From positions 141,673 through 205,672 of the forward strand of contig NZ_FRFF01000135.1 of assembly GCF_900143625.1 (NCBI RefSeq): 64,000 nucleotides of DNA. The letters run 5' to 3'. This document shows positions 44,646 to 52,496 of the stretch, piece after piece. The position numbers and the translations under genes are program-made. The stretch's first letter is position 1, and every line of letters begins with the position of its first letter. Source of the stretch: Nocardiopsis sp. JB363 (GTDB lineage: Bacteria; Actinomycetota; Actinomycetes; Streptosporangiales; Streptosporangiaceae). The notes below the pieces were generated by a model. That model saw nothing but the letters and a program-made list of their open reading frames with translations, was not told the DNA's origin and did not search any database.

Positions 44646-45383
44646 ATGTCGATCGATCCCACCAACCCCATGCCGAAGTACGTGCAACTGCGCGAGCTGC
44701 TGTTGGACCGGATCACGTCGACCGGGCTGGGCGTGGACGACATGATCCCCTCCGAACGTGAGCTCAGCGCGGTCTACGGCCTGTCCCGGATGACGGTGCG
44801 CCAGACCATCGACCTCCTGGTCGCCGAGGGCAAGATCTACCGGGTCCCCGGCAAGGGCACCTTCGTCGCCCGCCCCAAGATCGAGATGTCCCTGGTCCTG
44901 GCCTCCTACAGCGAGGACATGCGGGCCCGCGGCTTCGAACCGGGCGCCCGCGAACTCATCCGCCAGGTCATCCCGGCCAGCGGCCACACCGCGCGCATGC
45001 TCGACATCGGTCCCGGCACCCTCGTCCACCACATCGAACGCATGCGTACCGCGGACGATGAACCCATGGCGGTGGAACGCTCCAACATCCCGGCCGCGAT
45101 GGTGCCGGGGTTGGAGGACTACGACCTCGCCGAGAGATCTCTCTACGAGGTTCTGGAAAACGAGTTCGACATCCTGTTGGATTCCGGAGAACAGACCATC
45201 GAGGCCGGGATCTGCGACTCGGCCGACTCCCGTCTCCTCGGTCTGCCCGCTGGAAGCCCGGTGCTGATCATGCAGCGCCGCAGCTTCGCCAAGGGACAGT
45301 GCGTGGAACTTGCACTGTCCACCTACCGTGCCGACCGCTACCAGCTGCACTCCAGGTTGGACCCGCGGCGACACGGCGACTGA
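44646..45383 (+). CDS. GntR/HutC-family regulator, DasR/NagR-like
   Basis: 245 residues. N-terminal winged helix (about 8-75: PSERELSAVYGLSRMTVRQTIDLLVAEGKIYRVPGKGTFVA) and a C-terminal UTRA domain (about 90-240) that binds phosphorylated sugars. The linker SYSEDMRARGFEPGA matches the DasR/YvoA subgroup, for which GlcN6P or GlcNAc6P release the operator. It sits at the head of the PTS operon, 98 bp from the double dre site, so autoregulation is expected. Whether it is the global DasR or a paralogue cannot be told here. Confidence 0.85.
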   Translation: MSIDPTNPMPKYVQLRELLLDRITSTGLGVDDMIPSERELSAVYGLSRMTVRQTIDLLVAEGKIYRVPGKGTFVARPKIEMSLVLASYSEDMRARGFEPGARELIRQVIPASGHTARMLDIGPGTLVHHIERMRTADDEPMAVERSNIPAAMVPGLEDYDLAERSLYEVLENEFDILLDSGEQTIEAGICDSADSRLLGLPAGSPVLIMQRRSFAKGQCVELALSTYRADRYQLHSRLDPRRHGD

Positions 45384-45427
45384 CACCCCCGCGCCCGTCG
45401 GCGCGCCGCTAAGGGAGGCCCCCCGCC

Positions 45428-46915
45428 ATGTCGGACCCAACAGCCGCCAACACCCCACCGAAACCATCCGGTGGTACCGGGGGAGGGGATAAACGCGGTT
45501 CGTCCGCGCTGGCCCTCCTCCAACGCCTCGGCCGCAGCCTGATGATGCCGATCGCGGTCCTGCCCGCCGCCGCGATCCTGCTCCGCCTCGGCCAGGACGA
45601 TCTACTCGGCGCCGAGGGGCTCGGTGGGCTGCCGGGCATGTCCTGGATGAACCCGGTCTCCGGGGCAGTGGGCACCGCCGGTGACGCCATCTTCCAGGCG
45701 CTGCCGCTGCTCTTCGCCATCGGTGTGGCGATCGGTTTCGCCAAGCGCGCCGACGGTTCCACCGCGCTGGCCGCGGTCGTCGGCTACCTGGTCTTCGACC
45801 GGGTCTCGACCTGGACGATGGCCACCTTCGACGGACCCCAGGGCGATCTGGGTTCGCAGGTCACCGCCTATCCGTTGGCGATCGACCCGGTCACCCGGGA
45901 ACCCGTCACCGATCCCGAGTCGGTCAACGCGGTCGCCCCGATGATCGACCACGCGGTCAAGAACCCCACCGACGTGCTCGGCGGCATCGCCATCGGTCTG
46001 ATCGCCGCCGTGCTCTGGCAGCGCTACCACCGGATCAAACTGCCCACCTGGCTCGGTTTCTTCGGCGGTCGCCGCTTCGTGCCCATCATCACCGCCCTGG
46101 CCGGCCTGCTCCTGGGCGTGGCCCTCGGCCTGATCTGGCCGATCGTCGGCACGTGGATCCAGAACCTGGGCGAGACCATCATCGGCGCGGGCGCGTTGGG
46201 CGCCGGCATCTACGGGATCATCAACCGCATCCTGCTGCCGATGGGCCTGCACCACGTGGTGAACTCGTTCATCTGGTTCGTCTCGGGCAGCTACACGGCG
46301 GACGACGGAAGTGTCTCCCACGGTGAGATCACCCGTTACTTCGCGGGCGACCCCGACGCCGGCGGCCTGCTGTCCGGGTTCTTCCCCGTACTGATGTTCG
46401 GTCTCCCGGGTGCGGCTCTGGCCATGTGGTTGACGGCGTCCCCGGCCCGCCGGGCCCAGATCGGTTCGATCATGATCCCGGCCGCGCTGACCGCGTTCGT
46501 CACGGGCATCACCGAACCGGTGGAGTTCGCGTTCATCTTCGTGGCCCCGCTGCTGTTCGGTGTGCACATCGTGCTCACCGGTATCTCCATGGCCGTGCTG
46601 AACGCGCTGGACGTGCAGTTGGGCTTCGGCTTCTCCGCGGGTCTGATCGACCTGTTGCTCAACGCCACCAAGGGCAACACGGAAGGGTTGGGCATCCTGC
46701 TGTTGTTCGGGGTGCTGTACTTCCTGGTCTACTTCGGGATCTTCTACCTGCTGATCAAGAAGTTGAACATCCCCACCCCGGGTCGGGAGACCGATCCGGA
46801 GGAGAACGTCGCCGCGCACACCACCTCGGCGGCCGACGAGGAGAACCGTGCCGGGACGAGCGGACCGAAGGGGGACGGTGGATCGACCGGGACCGGTAAG
46901 GACCCCGCCGACTGA
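45428..46915 (+). CDS. PTS N-acetylglucosamine-type permease, EIIC component
   Basis: 495 residues with about ten membrane segments. Conserved EIIC motifs include LPLLFAIGVAIGFAK, LLPMGLHHVVNSF, and GITEPVEFAFIFVAP in the substrate-binding region. The C-terminal tail ends without an EIIB domain, so the EIIB is the separate protein at 47071, as in streptomycete GlcNAc transport (NagE2 with NagF). It imports and phosphorylates GlcNAc in concert with EIIA. 44 bp after the GntR gene. Confidence 0.92.
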   Translation: MSDPTAANTPPKPSGGTGGGDKRGSSALALLQRLGRSLMMPIAVLPAAAILLRLGQDDLLGAEGLGGLPGMSWMNPVSGAVGTAGDAIFQALPLLFAIGVAIGFAKRADGSTALAAVVGYLVFDRVSTWTMATFDGPQGDLGSQVTAYPLAIDPVTREPVTDPESVNAVAPMIDHAVKNPTDVLGGIAIGLIAAVLWQRYHRIKLPTWLGFFGGRRFVPIITALAGLLLGVALGLIWPIVGTWIQNLGETIIGAGALGAGIYGIINRILLPMGLHHVVNSFIWFVSGSYTADDGSVSHGEITRYFAGDPDAGGLLSGFFPVLMFGLPGAALAMWLTASPARRAQIGSIMIPAALTAFVTGITEPVEFAFIFVAPLLFGVHIVLTGISMAVLNALDVQLGFGFSAGLIDLLLNATKGNTEGLGILLLFGVLYFLVYFGIFYLLIKKLNIPTPGRETDPEENVAAHTTSAADEENRAGTSGPKGDGGSTGTGKDPAD

Positions 46916-46932
46916 CCCCACCGACCGACCCC

Positions 46933-46974
46933 GCCGACCGGTGCCCGGGGGACTTTCGCCGGGCACCGGTCGGC
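46933..46974 (+). terminator. Strong hairpin after EIIC
   Basis: A perfect 16-bp stem (46933-46948 with 46959-46974) and a 10-nt loop separates the EIIC and EIIB genes, implying separate promoters or partial read-through for EIIB. Confidence 0.85.
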
Positions 46975-47070
46975 GTCGGCCCTGGCGTGTGCGGTCGCTC
47001 ACCTTCTAAGCTCGGCTCAGATTCGTGAACGTGCCCGTCGGGCACGCGAGAGCAGAGCGCGGAGGGGTAC

Positions 47071-47307
47071 ATGGCCAACAAGGCTGAGGCGATCGTCGCC
47101 GGGTTGGGCGGAGCGGCCAACATCGAGGACATCGAGGCCTGCATCACCCGGTTGCGTACCGAAGTGGCCGACCCGGGGCTGGTGAAGGAAGAGGCCCTGA
47201 AGGCGGCGGGCGCGCACGGGGTGTTGGTCTCCGGCAGGGTCGTCCAGGTCGTCGTCGGGCCCGAGGCCGACAGCCTCACCGACGACATCCAGGACCTGCT
47301 GGAGTAA
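47071..47307 (+). CDS. PTS EIIB, glucose/GlcNAc family
   Basis: 78 residues, a stand-alone EIIB domain of the Glc family. The phospho-accepting Cys is Cys24 in ACITRLRTEV, followed by LKAAGAHGVL and VQVVVGPEADSL. It relays phosphate from EIIA to sugar carried by EIIC. Matches NagF-type proteins in streptomycetes. Confidence 0.92.
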   Translation: MANKAEAIVAGLGGAANIEDIEACITRLRTEVADPGLVKEEALKAAGAHGVLVSGRVVQVVVGPEADSLTDDIQDLLE

Positions 47308-47380
47308 GCCCTGGTCCGAGCACCGGAACAACCGCCGGGGAGACCGTCGGATCGGGTCGGATGAGGTGGGGGGAGAAAAC

Positions 47381-47400
47381 AAGGGCCCTTAGGCCCTTTT
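47381..47400 (+). terminator. Hairpin upstream of the EIIA gene
   Basis: AAGGGCC-CTTA-GGCCCTT followed by two more T residues (47381-47400), flanked by an A-rich stretch. It can end the EIIB transcript or attenuate EIIA. Confidence 0.65.
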
Positions 47401-47449
47401 GGTCGGTGTGATCCTGGATTAAGTCGCGTCCGTAGGGAAGATCTCCTCC

Positions 47450-47944
47450 ATGTCAGACCACAGTAGTGCGCTGCGCGTACTTTCCCCCGTCCCGGGGACG
47501 GCGATGTCCCTGGAGTCCGTACCCGATCCGGTGTTCTCCCAGAGCATGGTCGGCCCCGGGTTGGCCGTGCACCCCGAACCAGGTCAGGAGGGCGGCCAGG
47601 AGGCCCGACAGGAGGCGGTGGCCCCCATCGACGGGACCCTGGTCAAGCTCCATCCCCATGCCTTCGTGGTCATGGCTCCGGACAACAGACGCGGTGTCCT
47701 GGTCCACCTGGGCATCGACACCGTGCAACTCGCGGGGGAGGGGTTCGACCTCCTCGTCGCGGAAGGTTCCGAGGTCACGGCGGGCACCCCGGTGATCGAG
47801 TGGTCACCGGGGCTGGTCGCCTCCCTGGGCAAACCCTCCGTGGTGCCGGTGGTCGCGCTCGACGCCGGCGCCGACGCACTGAGCGAGAGCGTGAACGGCG
47901 CCGTCGCCGCCGGAGACGAACTCTTCGTGTGGACCCCGGCTTAG
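47450..47944 (+). CDS. crr: PTS EIIA, glucose family (Crr-like)
   Basis: 164 residues. Active-site His86 lies in VLVHLGIDTV and the supporting His70 in KLHPHAFVV, the usual pair. The N-terminus (VLSPVPGTAMSLESVPDPVFSQSMVGPGLAV) is standard. An unusual Gln/Glu/Gly-rich insertion (PGQEGGQEARQE, about 44-55) precedes VAPIDG. General phosphocarrier taking phosphate from HPr and a possible regulator of carbon uptake. Confidence 0.93.
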   Translation: MSDHSSALRVLSPVPGTAMSLESVPDPVFSQSMVGPGLAVHPEPGQEGGQEARQEAVAPIDGTLVKLHPHAFVVMAPDNRRGVLVHLGIDTVQLAGEGFDLLVAEGSEVTAGTPVIEWSPGLVASLGKPSVVPVVALDAGADALSESVNGAVAAGDELFVWTPA

Positions 47945-48072
47945 ATCCTGACCACCCGCCGCACCGAATGATCCGAGACCGCACCCGGCCCACGGCGGGG
48001 TGAGCACGGACACCACGCTCGACAGGGTATTCTCCGGCCGCACCAAGCGATCCGTCGGAGATGACACCCCAC

Positions 48073-49746
48073 ATGAAACCGCACGCCCTGGCCCCGGTCT
48101 GCGCAGGCCTCGCCCTGATGATCACCGCCTGCACCACGACACCCGAGGAGGTGGGACCCTCGCCCGAAGAGAACGAACCGTCACCGGAGGCCTCGGCCGA
48201 GCCCTTCGAACCGGTCCTGGCCCCCGAACTCCTGGCCGGAATGGACCTGGACGACAAGATCGGCCAGCTGATGGTCCTCACCGCCCAGGGCACCACGGCC
48301 GCGGACAACGCACAGCTGATCGAGTCCTACAACCCCGGCGGGCTCATCTACTTCGACGCCAACCTGAGCGACGCCGAACAGATCGCGGAACTGTCGGCGG
48401 GGGTCCAGGAGATGGCCGCTGAACAGGGCCAGGGAATTCCCCTGTTCCTCGGCATCGACCAGGAACAGGGCCGGGTCGTGCGCATGCCGGTGGGCACGCA
48501 CTTCCCCGACGCGATGGCGGTCGGGGCCACCGGCGACACCGAACTCGCGGCCCTGCGCGCCACCACCACCGCCACCGAGCTGGCCGCGGTGGGCATCAAC
48601 CTCAACTACGCCCCGGACGCCGACGTCAACACCGACCCGAACAACCCGGTGATCGGCATCCGTTCGTTCGGCTCCGACCCGGACAAGGTGTCGGAGATGG
48701 TGCTGGCCGAGGCGGGTGCCTACGCCGAGAGCGGTGTGGTGCCGGTCGCCAAGCACTTCCCCGGGCATGGCGACACCGACGTGGACAGCCACACCGGGCT
48801 GCCCGTCATCGACCTGCCCCGGGACCAGTGGGAGGCCGAGCACCTGCCGCCGTTCCGGGCCGCGGTGGAGGCGGGGGTGGACTCGATCATGACCGCCCAC
48901 GTGCTCATGCCGCAGCTGGACGGTTCCGAGGACCCGGACCCGGCCACGCTCTCACCGGCGATCATCGACGGGATCCTGCGCGACGAGCTCGGCTACGACG
49001 GGGTCGTCACCACCGACGCCCTCAACATGGAGGGCGTGCGTCAGCGCCACGACGACGGGGAGGTCGCGGTCCGTGTGATCGAGGCGGGCGTGGACCAGCT
49101 CCTCATGCCGCCGGACCCGGGCGCGGCGGTCTCCGCGATCCGCGAGGCCGTCGAGAGCGGTCGATTGAGCGAGGAGCGCATCGACGAGTCGGTGCTGCGG
49201 GTTCTGACCCTCAAGGAGAAGCGCGGGATCCTGGAGGCCGACCCGGTCGACCCCACCGCGGCCGCCGCGGTCATGGAGGCCCCCGAGCACGCCGAGGCCG
49301 CCCGTCGGGTGGCCGAGGCGTCGGTGACCCTCGTGCAGAACGTGGGCGACCTCCTGCCGCTCGCGGAGGGCACCAAGGTGCGGGTGGCGGGGGTGGGCTC
49401 CGAAAGTCTGGCCCCGGCCCTGTCCGACGCGGGCCTGGAGGTCGTGGACGGCGGCGAGGAGGTGCTCGTCGTGGGCACGGAGGGCGCCGGCGGCTCCACC
49501 GAACAGCAGGGCCTGGTCTCCGCGGCGCAGGGCGCGGGCACCCCGGTCGTGGCGGTGTCCCAGGGCGGCCCCTACGACCTGGAAGCCTTCCCCGAGGTCG
49601 AGGGTTACCTCGCCCTGTACTCGGCGGTGGAGGTCTCCCGAGCGGCCGCGGCCAAGGTCATCACCGGAGAGGTCTCCCCGTCGGGCGAGCTTCCGGTGGA
49701 CATCCCCGGCGCGGACGTGAGCGCCGGCACGGGTCTCGGTTACTGA
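48073..49746 (+). CDS. Lipoprotein beta-N-acetylhexosaminidase, glycoside hydrolase family 3 (NagZ-like)
   Basis: About 557 residues. A signal peptide with lipobox ITAC is followed by an acidic Pro/Glu-rich linker (to about residue 45) and a GH3 TIM barrel. KHFPGHGDTDVDSH (from about residue 227) carries the His-Asp acid/base dyad typical of NagZ-type enzymes, and the nucleophile is Asp315 in TTDALNM. A C-terminal alpha/beta domain follows. It would release GlcNAc from chitin or wall fragments for the adjacent PTS. ATG at 48073 is preferred because the ATG at 48061 directly abuts the GGAG motif. Confidence 0.9.
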   Translation: MKPHALAPVCAGLALMITACTTTPEEVGPSPEENEPSPEASAEPFEPVLAPELLAGMDLDDKIGQLMVLTAQGTTAADNAQLIESYNPGGLIYFDANLSDAEQIAELSAGVQEMAAEQGQGIPLFLGIDQEQGRVVRMPVGTHFPDAMAVGATGDTELAALRATTTATELAAVGINLNYAPDADVNTDPNNPVIGIRSFGSDPDKVSEMVLAEAGAYAESGVVPVAKHFPGHGDTDVDSHTGLPVIDLPRDQWEAEHLPPFRAAVEAGVDSIMTAHVLMPQLDGSEDPDPATLSPAIIDGILRDELGYDGVVTTDALNMEGVRQRHDDGEVAVRVIEAGVDQLLMPPDPGAAVSAIREAVESGRLSEERIDESVLRVLTLKEKRGILEADPVDPTAAAAVMEAPEHAEAARRVAEASVTLVQNVGDLLPLAEGTKVRVAGVGSESLAPALSDAGLEVVDGGEEVLVVGTEGAGGSTEQQGLVSAAQGAGTPVVAVSQGGPYDLEAFPEVEGYLALYSAVEVSRAAAAKVITGEVSPSGELPVDIPGADVSAGTGLGY

Positions 49747-49796
49747 GGCCCGCCGACGGAGTCCTCGGGATGCTCCGCTCCGTCCGCGAGATTGAA

Positions 49797-49832
49797 CCGG
49801 GCGGGGAACGGGAAGAACGGTTGCCCGCCCGG
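49797..49832 (+). terminator. Hairpin after the GH3 gene
   Basis: A perfect 9-bp stem CCGGGCGGG / CCCGCCCGG (49797-49805 with 49824-49832). Confidence 0.65.
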
Positions 49833-49894
49833 CCCCTCGGATCACGGAGGAGTCGGGCGGGTGGTTCCTACGGCTCACCTGAGGAGGCGATCGG

Positions 49895-50554
49895 ATGAAC
49901 CGCACCACCCGACGAGGGGTCATCTCCGACTGGGGCGGCGTGCTCACCCCGCCACTGCCCGACGGGATCCGGGCCTGGCTCCTGTCCGACCGGATCGACA
50001 TCGACCACTACTACGAGGTCACGCGGCCCTACTTCGACGGCAGCCTGGCCGAAAACCCCGTGCACGCCCTCGAACGAGGCGAGATCGACACCGCCGAGTT
50101 CGAACGTGACCTGGCCGCGCTGTTGCGCTCCACCCACGGTGGCCCGATCGAGGCCGAGGGGCTCATCCACCGGATGTTCTCCCGGTTCGAACCGATCCAC
50201 CCCATGTACGAAACGCTCCTCTCGGCCCGGACGGGCGGGCACGCCACGGCGCTGCTGTCCAACTCGTGGGGGAACGGCTACCCGCGTGAGCGCTTCTCGG
50301 CCACCTTCGACACCGTCGTCATCTCCGGTGAGGTGGGCATGCGCAAGCCCGAGGAGCGCATCTACCTGCACACCTGTGAACGGTTGGGACTCGCGCCCGA
50401 GGAGTGCGTCTTCATCGACGACCTCGAACACAACGTCACCACGGCCGAGTCCCTCGGCATGACCGGCATCCTGCACACGGACGTGGACAGCACCCGAGCG
50501 GCGCTGGACCGCTTCCTCACCCCCGAGGGCGACCACGAGCACCAACCGGCCTGA
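49895..50554 (+). CDS. HAD-IA family hydrolase
   Basis: 219 residues. Motif I is VISDWGGVLT with nucleophile Asp12, motif II LLSNSW, motif III RKPEERIY (Lys) and motif IV CVFIDDLEHN, so the catalytic set is complete. The second motif I Asp is Gly (DWG instead of DxD), as in the epoxide-hydrolase-N-like or dehalogenase-like subgroup rather than phosphatases. The substrate is unknown. Confidence 0.9.
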   Translation: MNRTTRRGVISDWGGVLTPPLPDGIRAWLLSDRIDIDHYYEVTRPYFDGSLAENPVHALERGEIDTAEFERDLAALLRSTHGGPIEAEGLIHRMFSRFEPIHPMYETLLSARTGGHATALLSNSWGNGYPRERFSATFDTVVISGEVGMRKPEERIYLHTCERLGLAPEECVFIDDLEHNVTTAESLGMTGILHTDVDSTRAALDRFLTPEGDHEHQPA

Positions 50555-50644
50555 TCCACGATGGGAACGGGGGCGGGCACGGGTCCGGTCACCTCGGGTT
50601 CTTTGGGAAACTCGTGGTGAACCCGATCGCGCCTTGGAGTCTCG

Positions 50645-51103
50645 ATGTACGTCTTCCTGCCCAGCACCGTCCCCGCCCTGGCGGCCCTTCTCGACGAGGG
50701 GCGCTTGGAGGGTGAACCCCTGACCGCCTTCACAGCCGACCCGGGGCCGGACGGCGACCCCGAGGAGGTCGAGTACGAGGCCATGCACGCGGCCGCCGAG
50801 GAGTCGCTGCGGTTGTTGGCCGCCACCCCCGACGCCCCTCGCCGTCGCGTGGTCCTGACCGCGGAGATGCCCGACCACGTCGTCGAACACGAGGCCCGTC
50901 ACGACGACGGCGTGGCCCGGGTGAGCGTCCGGGCCACCATCCCCTACAAGAAGCTGAAGTCGGCGCACGTGGACGATGAGCGAGCCGTCACGGACGTCGC
51001 GAAGGCGATCGAGGACCCCGGGTCCGGCGCGGCCGACGACCACGAGCTGTTGTGGTTCGCCGTCCAGGAGATCCGCTACCTGGTCGAGGGCTCCCACGGG
51101 TGA
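50645..51103 (+). CDS. DUF6912-like conserved protein
   Basis: 152 residues, soluble. The N-terminus MYVFLPSTVPALAALLDEG and the C-terminal DDHELLWFAVQEIRYLVE resemble an actinobacterial family I tentatively identify as DUF6912, conserved next to the HAD protein. No catalytic residues or domain of known function. Confidence 0.7.
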   Translation: MYVFLPSTVPALAALLDEGRLEGEPLTAFTADPGPDGDPEEVEYEAMHAAAEESLRLLAATPDAPRRRVVLTAEMPDHVVEHEARHDDGVARVSVRATIPYKKLKSAHVDDERAVTDVAKAIEDPGSGAADDHELLWFAVQEIRYLVEGSHG

Positions 51104-51285
51104 CCCGCGGGTGACGGCCGAGCCCGGCGGGCGCCGGCCGCACCACCGTGGTCCGTTCACCGGGGCCCTGGTCCACAGGGCGCTCTGGCCGGAGCCGGAC
51201 GCGGTTTCCCCTGTTATGCGGCCATCCGGCACAATGGATGCGTCCCGAACCCCCGAACGCCGAGGAGTAAGCCATCAGCCGCCTG

Positions 51286-51981
51286 GTGCTATGGAACATC
51301 GACCTCACCCTCCTCGACGTCGGTCAGGTCACGCGGGTCGCCTACGCGGAGGCCTTCGAGAAGGTCACCGGTGAACCGCTGGTCTACCTGACGTCGGCCG
51401 CGGGCCGCACCGACTCGGAGATGTTCTTCGAGTTCTGTGCCCGCAACTACGTCGACCTCGAACCCGACACCGAGACGCTGGCCGAATTCCTGGCCGCCCT
51501 GGAGACGGCGTTCGCCTCCCGTGGCGACCAACTGCTGGCCAAGGGCCGGGCCCTGCCCGGTGCCTCGGCGTCGTTGGCCGCGGTGGCGTCCATGCCCGAC
51601 ACCCTCCAGACGGTGGTCAGTGGCAGCACCCGGGTCAACGCCACCGCCAAGCTGGTGGCCTTCGGCCTGGACACCTACCTCAACCTGGCCGTGGGCGGGT
51701 TCGGCTCGGTCAACTACCCCAAGGCGAGCCTGATCCAGTCCATCCGCCTGCACGCCTCGGGCGAGGGCGGGCGGGCCTACACGGAGGAGGAGACGGTGTT
51801 CATCGCCGGCTCCGTCCCGGACGTACGGGCCGCGCTGATCGGTGGGGCCACCCCCATCGCGGTGCTCAGCGACTCGTCCACCGAGGGGCAGCTGCGGGAC
51901 GCCGGGGCGCAGATCGTCCTGCCCGACCTGAGCGACCCTCGGGCCGTGATGACCGCCGTGCACCAGGCCACCACCCGTTAG
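51286..51981 (+). CDS. HAD-family protein with Asn at the nucleophile position
   Basis: 231 residues from GTG 51286. It has the haloacid-dehalogenase architecture (motif II TVVSGST, Lys of motif III in YPKASLI, motif IV-like VFIAGSVPDV). Motif I reads LWNIDLTLLD, where the usual first Asp is Asn, so phosphoryl transfer may be lost. The GAGGAG site (51262-51267) is 18 nt from GTG but 6 nt from an in-frame ATC at 51274, which would give the typical N-terminus SRLVLWNID; the real start may be that non-standard codon or an altered ATG. Confidence 0.8.
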   Translation: MLWNIDLTLLDVGQVTRVAYAEAFEKVTGEPLVYLTSAAGRTDSEMFFEFCARNYVDLEPDTETLAEFLAALETAFASRGDQLLAKGRALPGASASLAAVASMPDTLQTVVSGSTRVNATAKLVAFGLDTYLNLAVGGFGSVNYPKASLIQSIRLHASGEGGRAYTEEETVFIAGSVPDVRAALIGGATPIAVLSDSSTEGQLRDAGAQIVLPDLSDPRAVMTAVHQATTR

Positions 51982-52496
51982 GGCGTGTTCCGCGATCGGC
52001 TCGGAGCCACAGGTCGTCCCGATCGTCCCGGCCCCGATCGACCCCCGGAACGTCAATCCGGGGTAACGTCTCCATAACGACAGCGAGCATCGTCGGAGAG
52101 AAGGTCGTGTCCCGTTTGTGCGCTGGTGTGAACCACCGCAATTCCGTCCACAGCAACGGTAACCACCGTGTAACGGTGTCGGTTCTGTTCTCGGCGACGA
52201 AACCCAGTAGCCTGGTCGGGGCCCCGCTACGGTGGGGGCCGGGTTCCCGTCCGCGGGGTCCCTTGAGGTGGGAACAACGGAGTTCCGGCCTCGCTTCACG
52301 CCACCTGCGCGCAGGTGGCGACCCGACCACGACGGCTTCGGGCCCCTTGCGCCCGAAGGGTTCACGAGAACTCACAACCCAGCGCAGAAGTTCACGGATC
52401 CGACGGTTCGGTGGGGCGACCGACCGACACGTCACATGATCGGCTGTTCTTCGCGACGCTCGTCCGACGCTGCTCACAAAGGAGTGAGAGATCCCT
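51982..52496 (+). promoter_or_regulatory. 515-bp regulatory region upstream of the glutamate dehydrogenase gene
   Basis: No gene is credible here. It contains two GTAAC-type direct repeats (GTAAC-n6-ATAAC at 52063-52078 and GTAAC-n6-GTAAC at 52159-52174), a CACCGT-GTA-ACGGTG dyad overlapping the second (52164-52178), a perfect 22-bp palindrome (52299-52320) and a CTTCGGGC-n7-GCCCGAAG hairpin (52336-52358). The AAAGGAG ribosome binding site of the next gene is at about 52480. Confidence 0.7.
52299..52320. repeat. Perfect 22-bp palindrome CGCCACCTGCG and complement
   Basis: The two 11-base halves are exact reverse complements with no spacer. The length and perfection exceed chance expectation at this scale, and it lies in the leader or promoter of the dehydrogenase gene. 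It could be an operator or the loop-less base of a hairpin. Confidence 0.85.
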
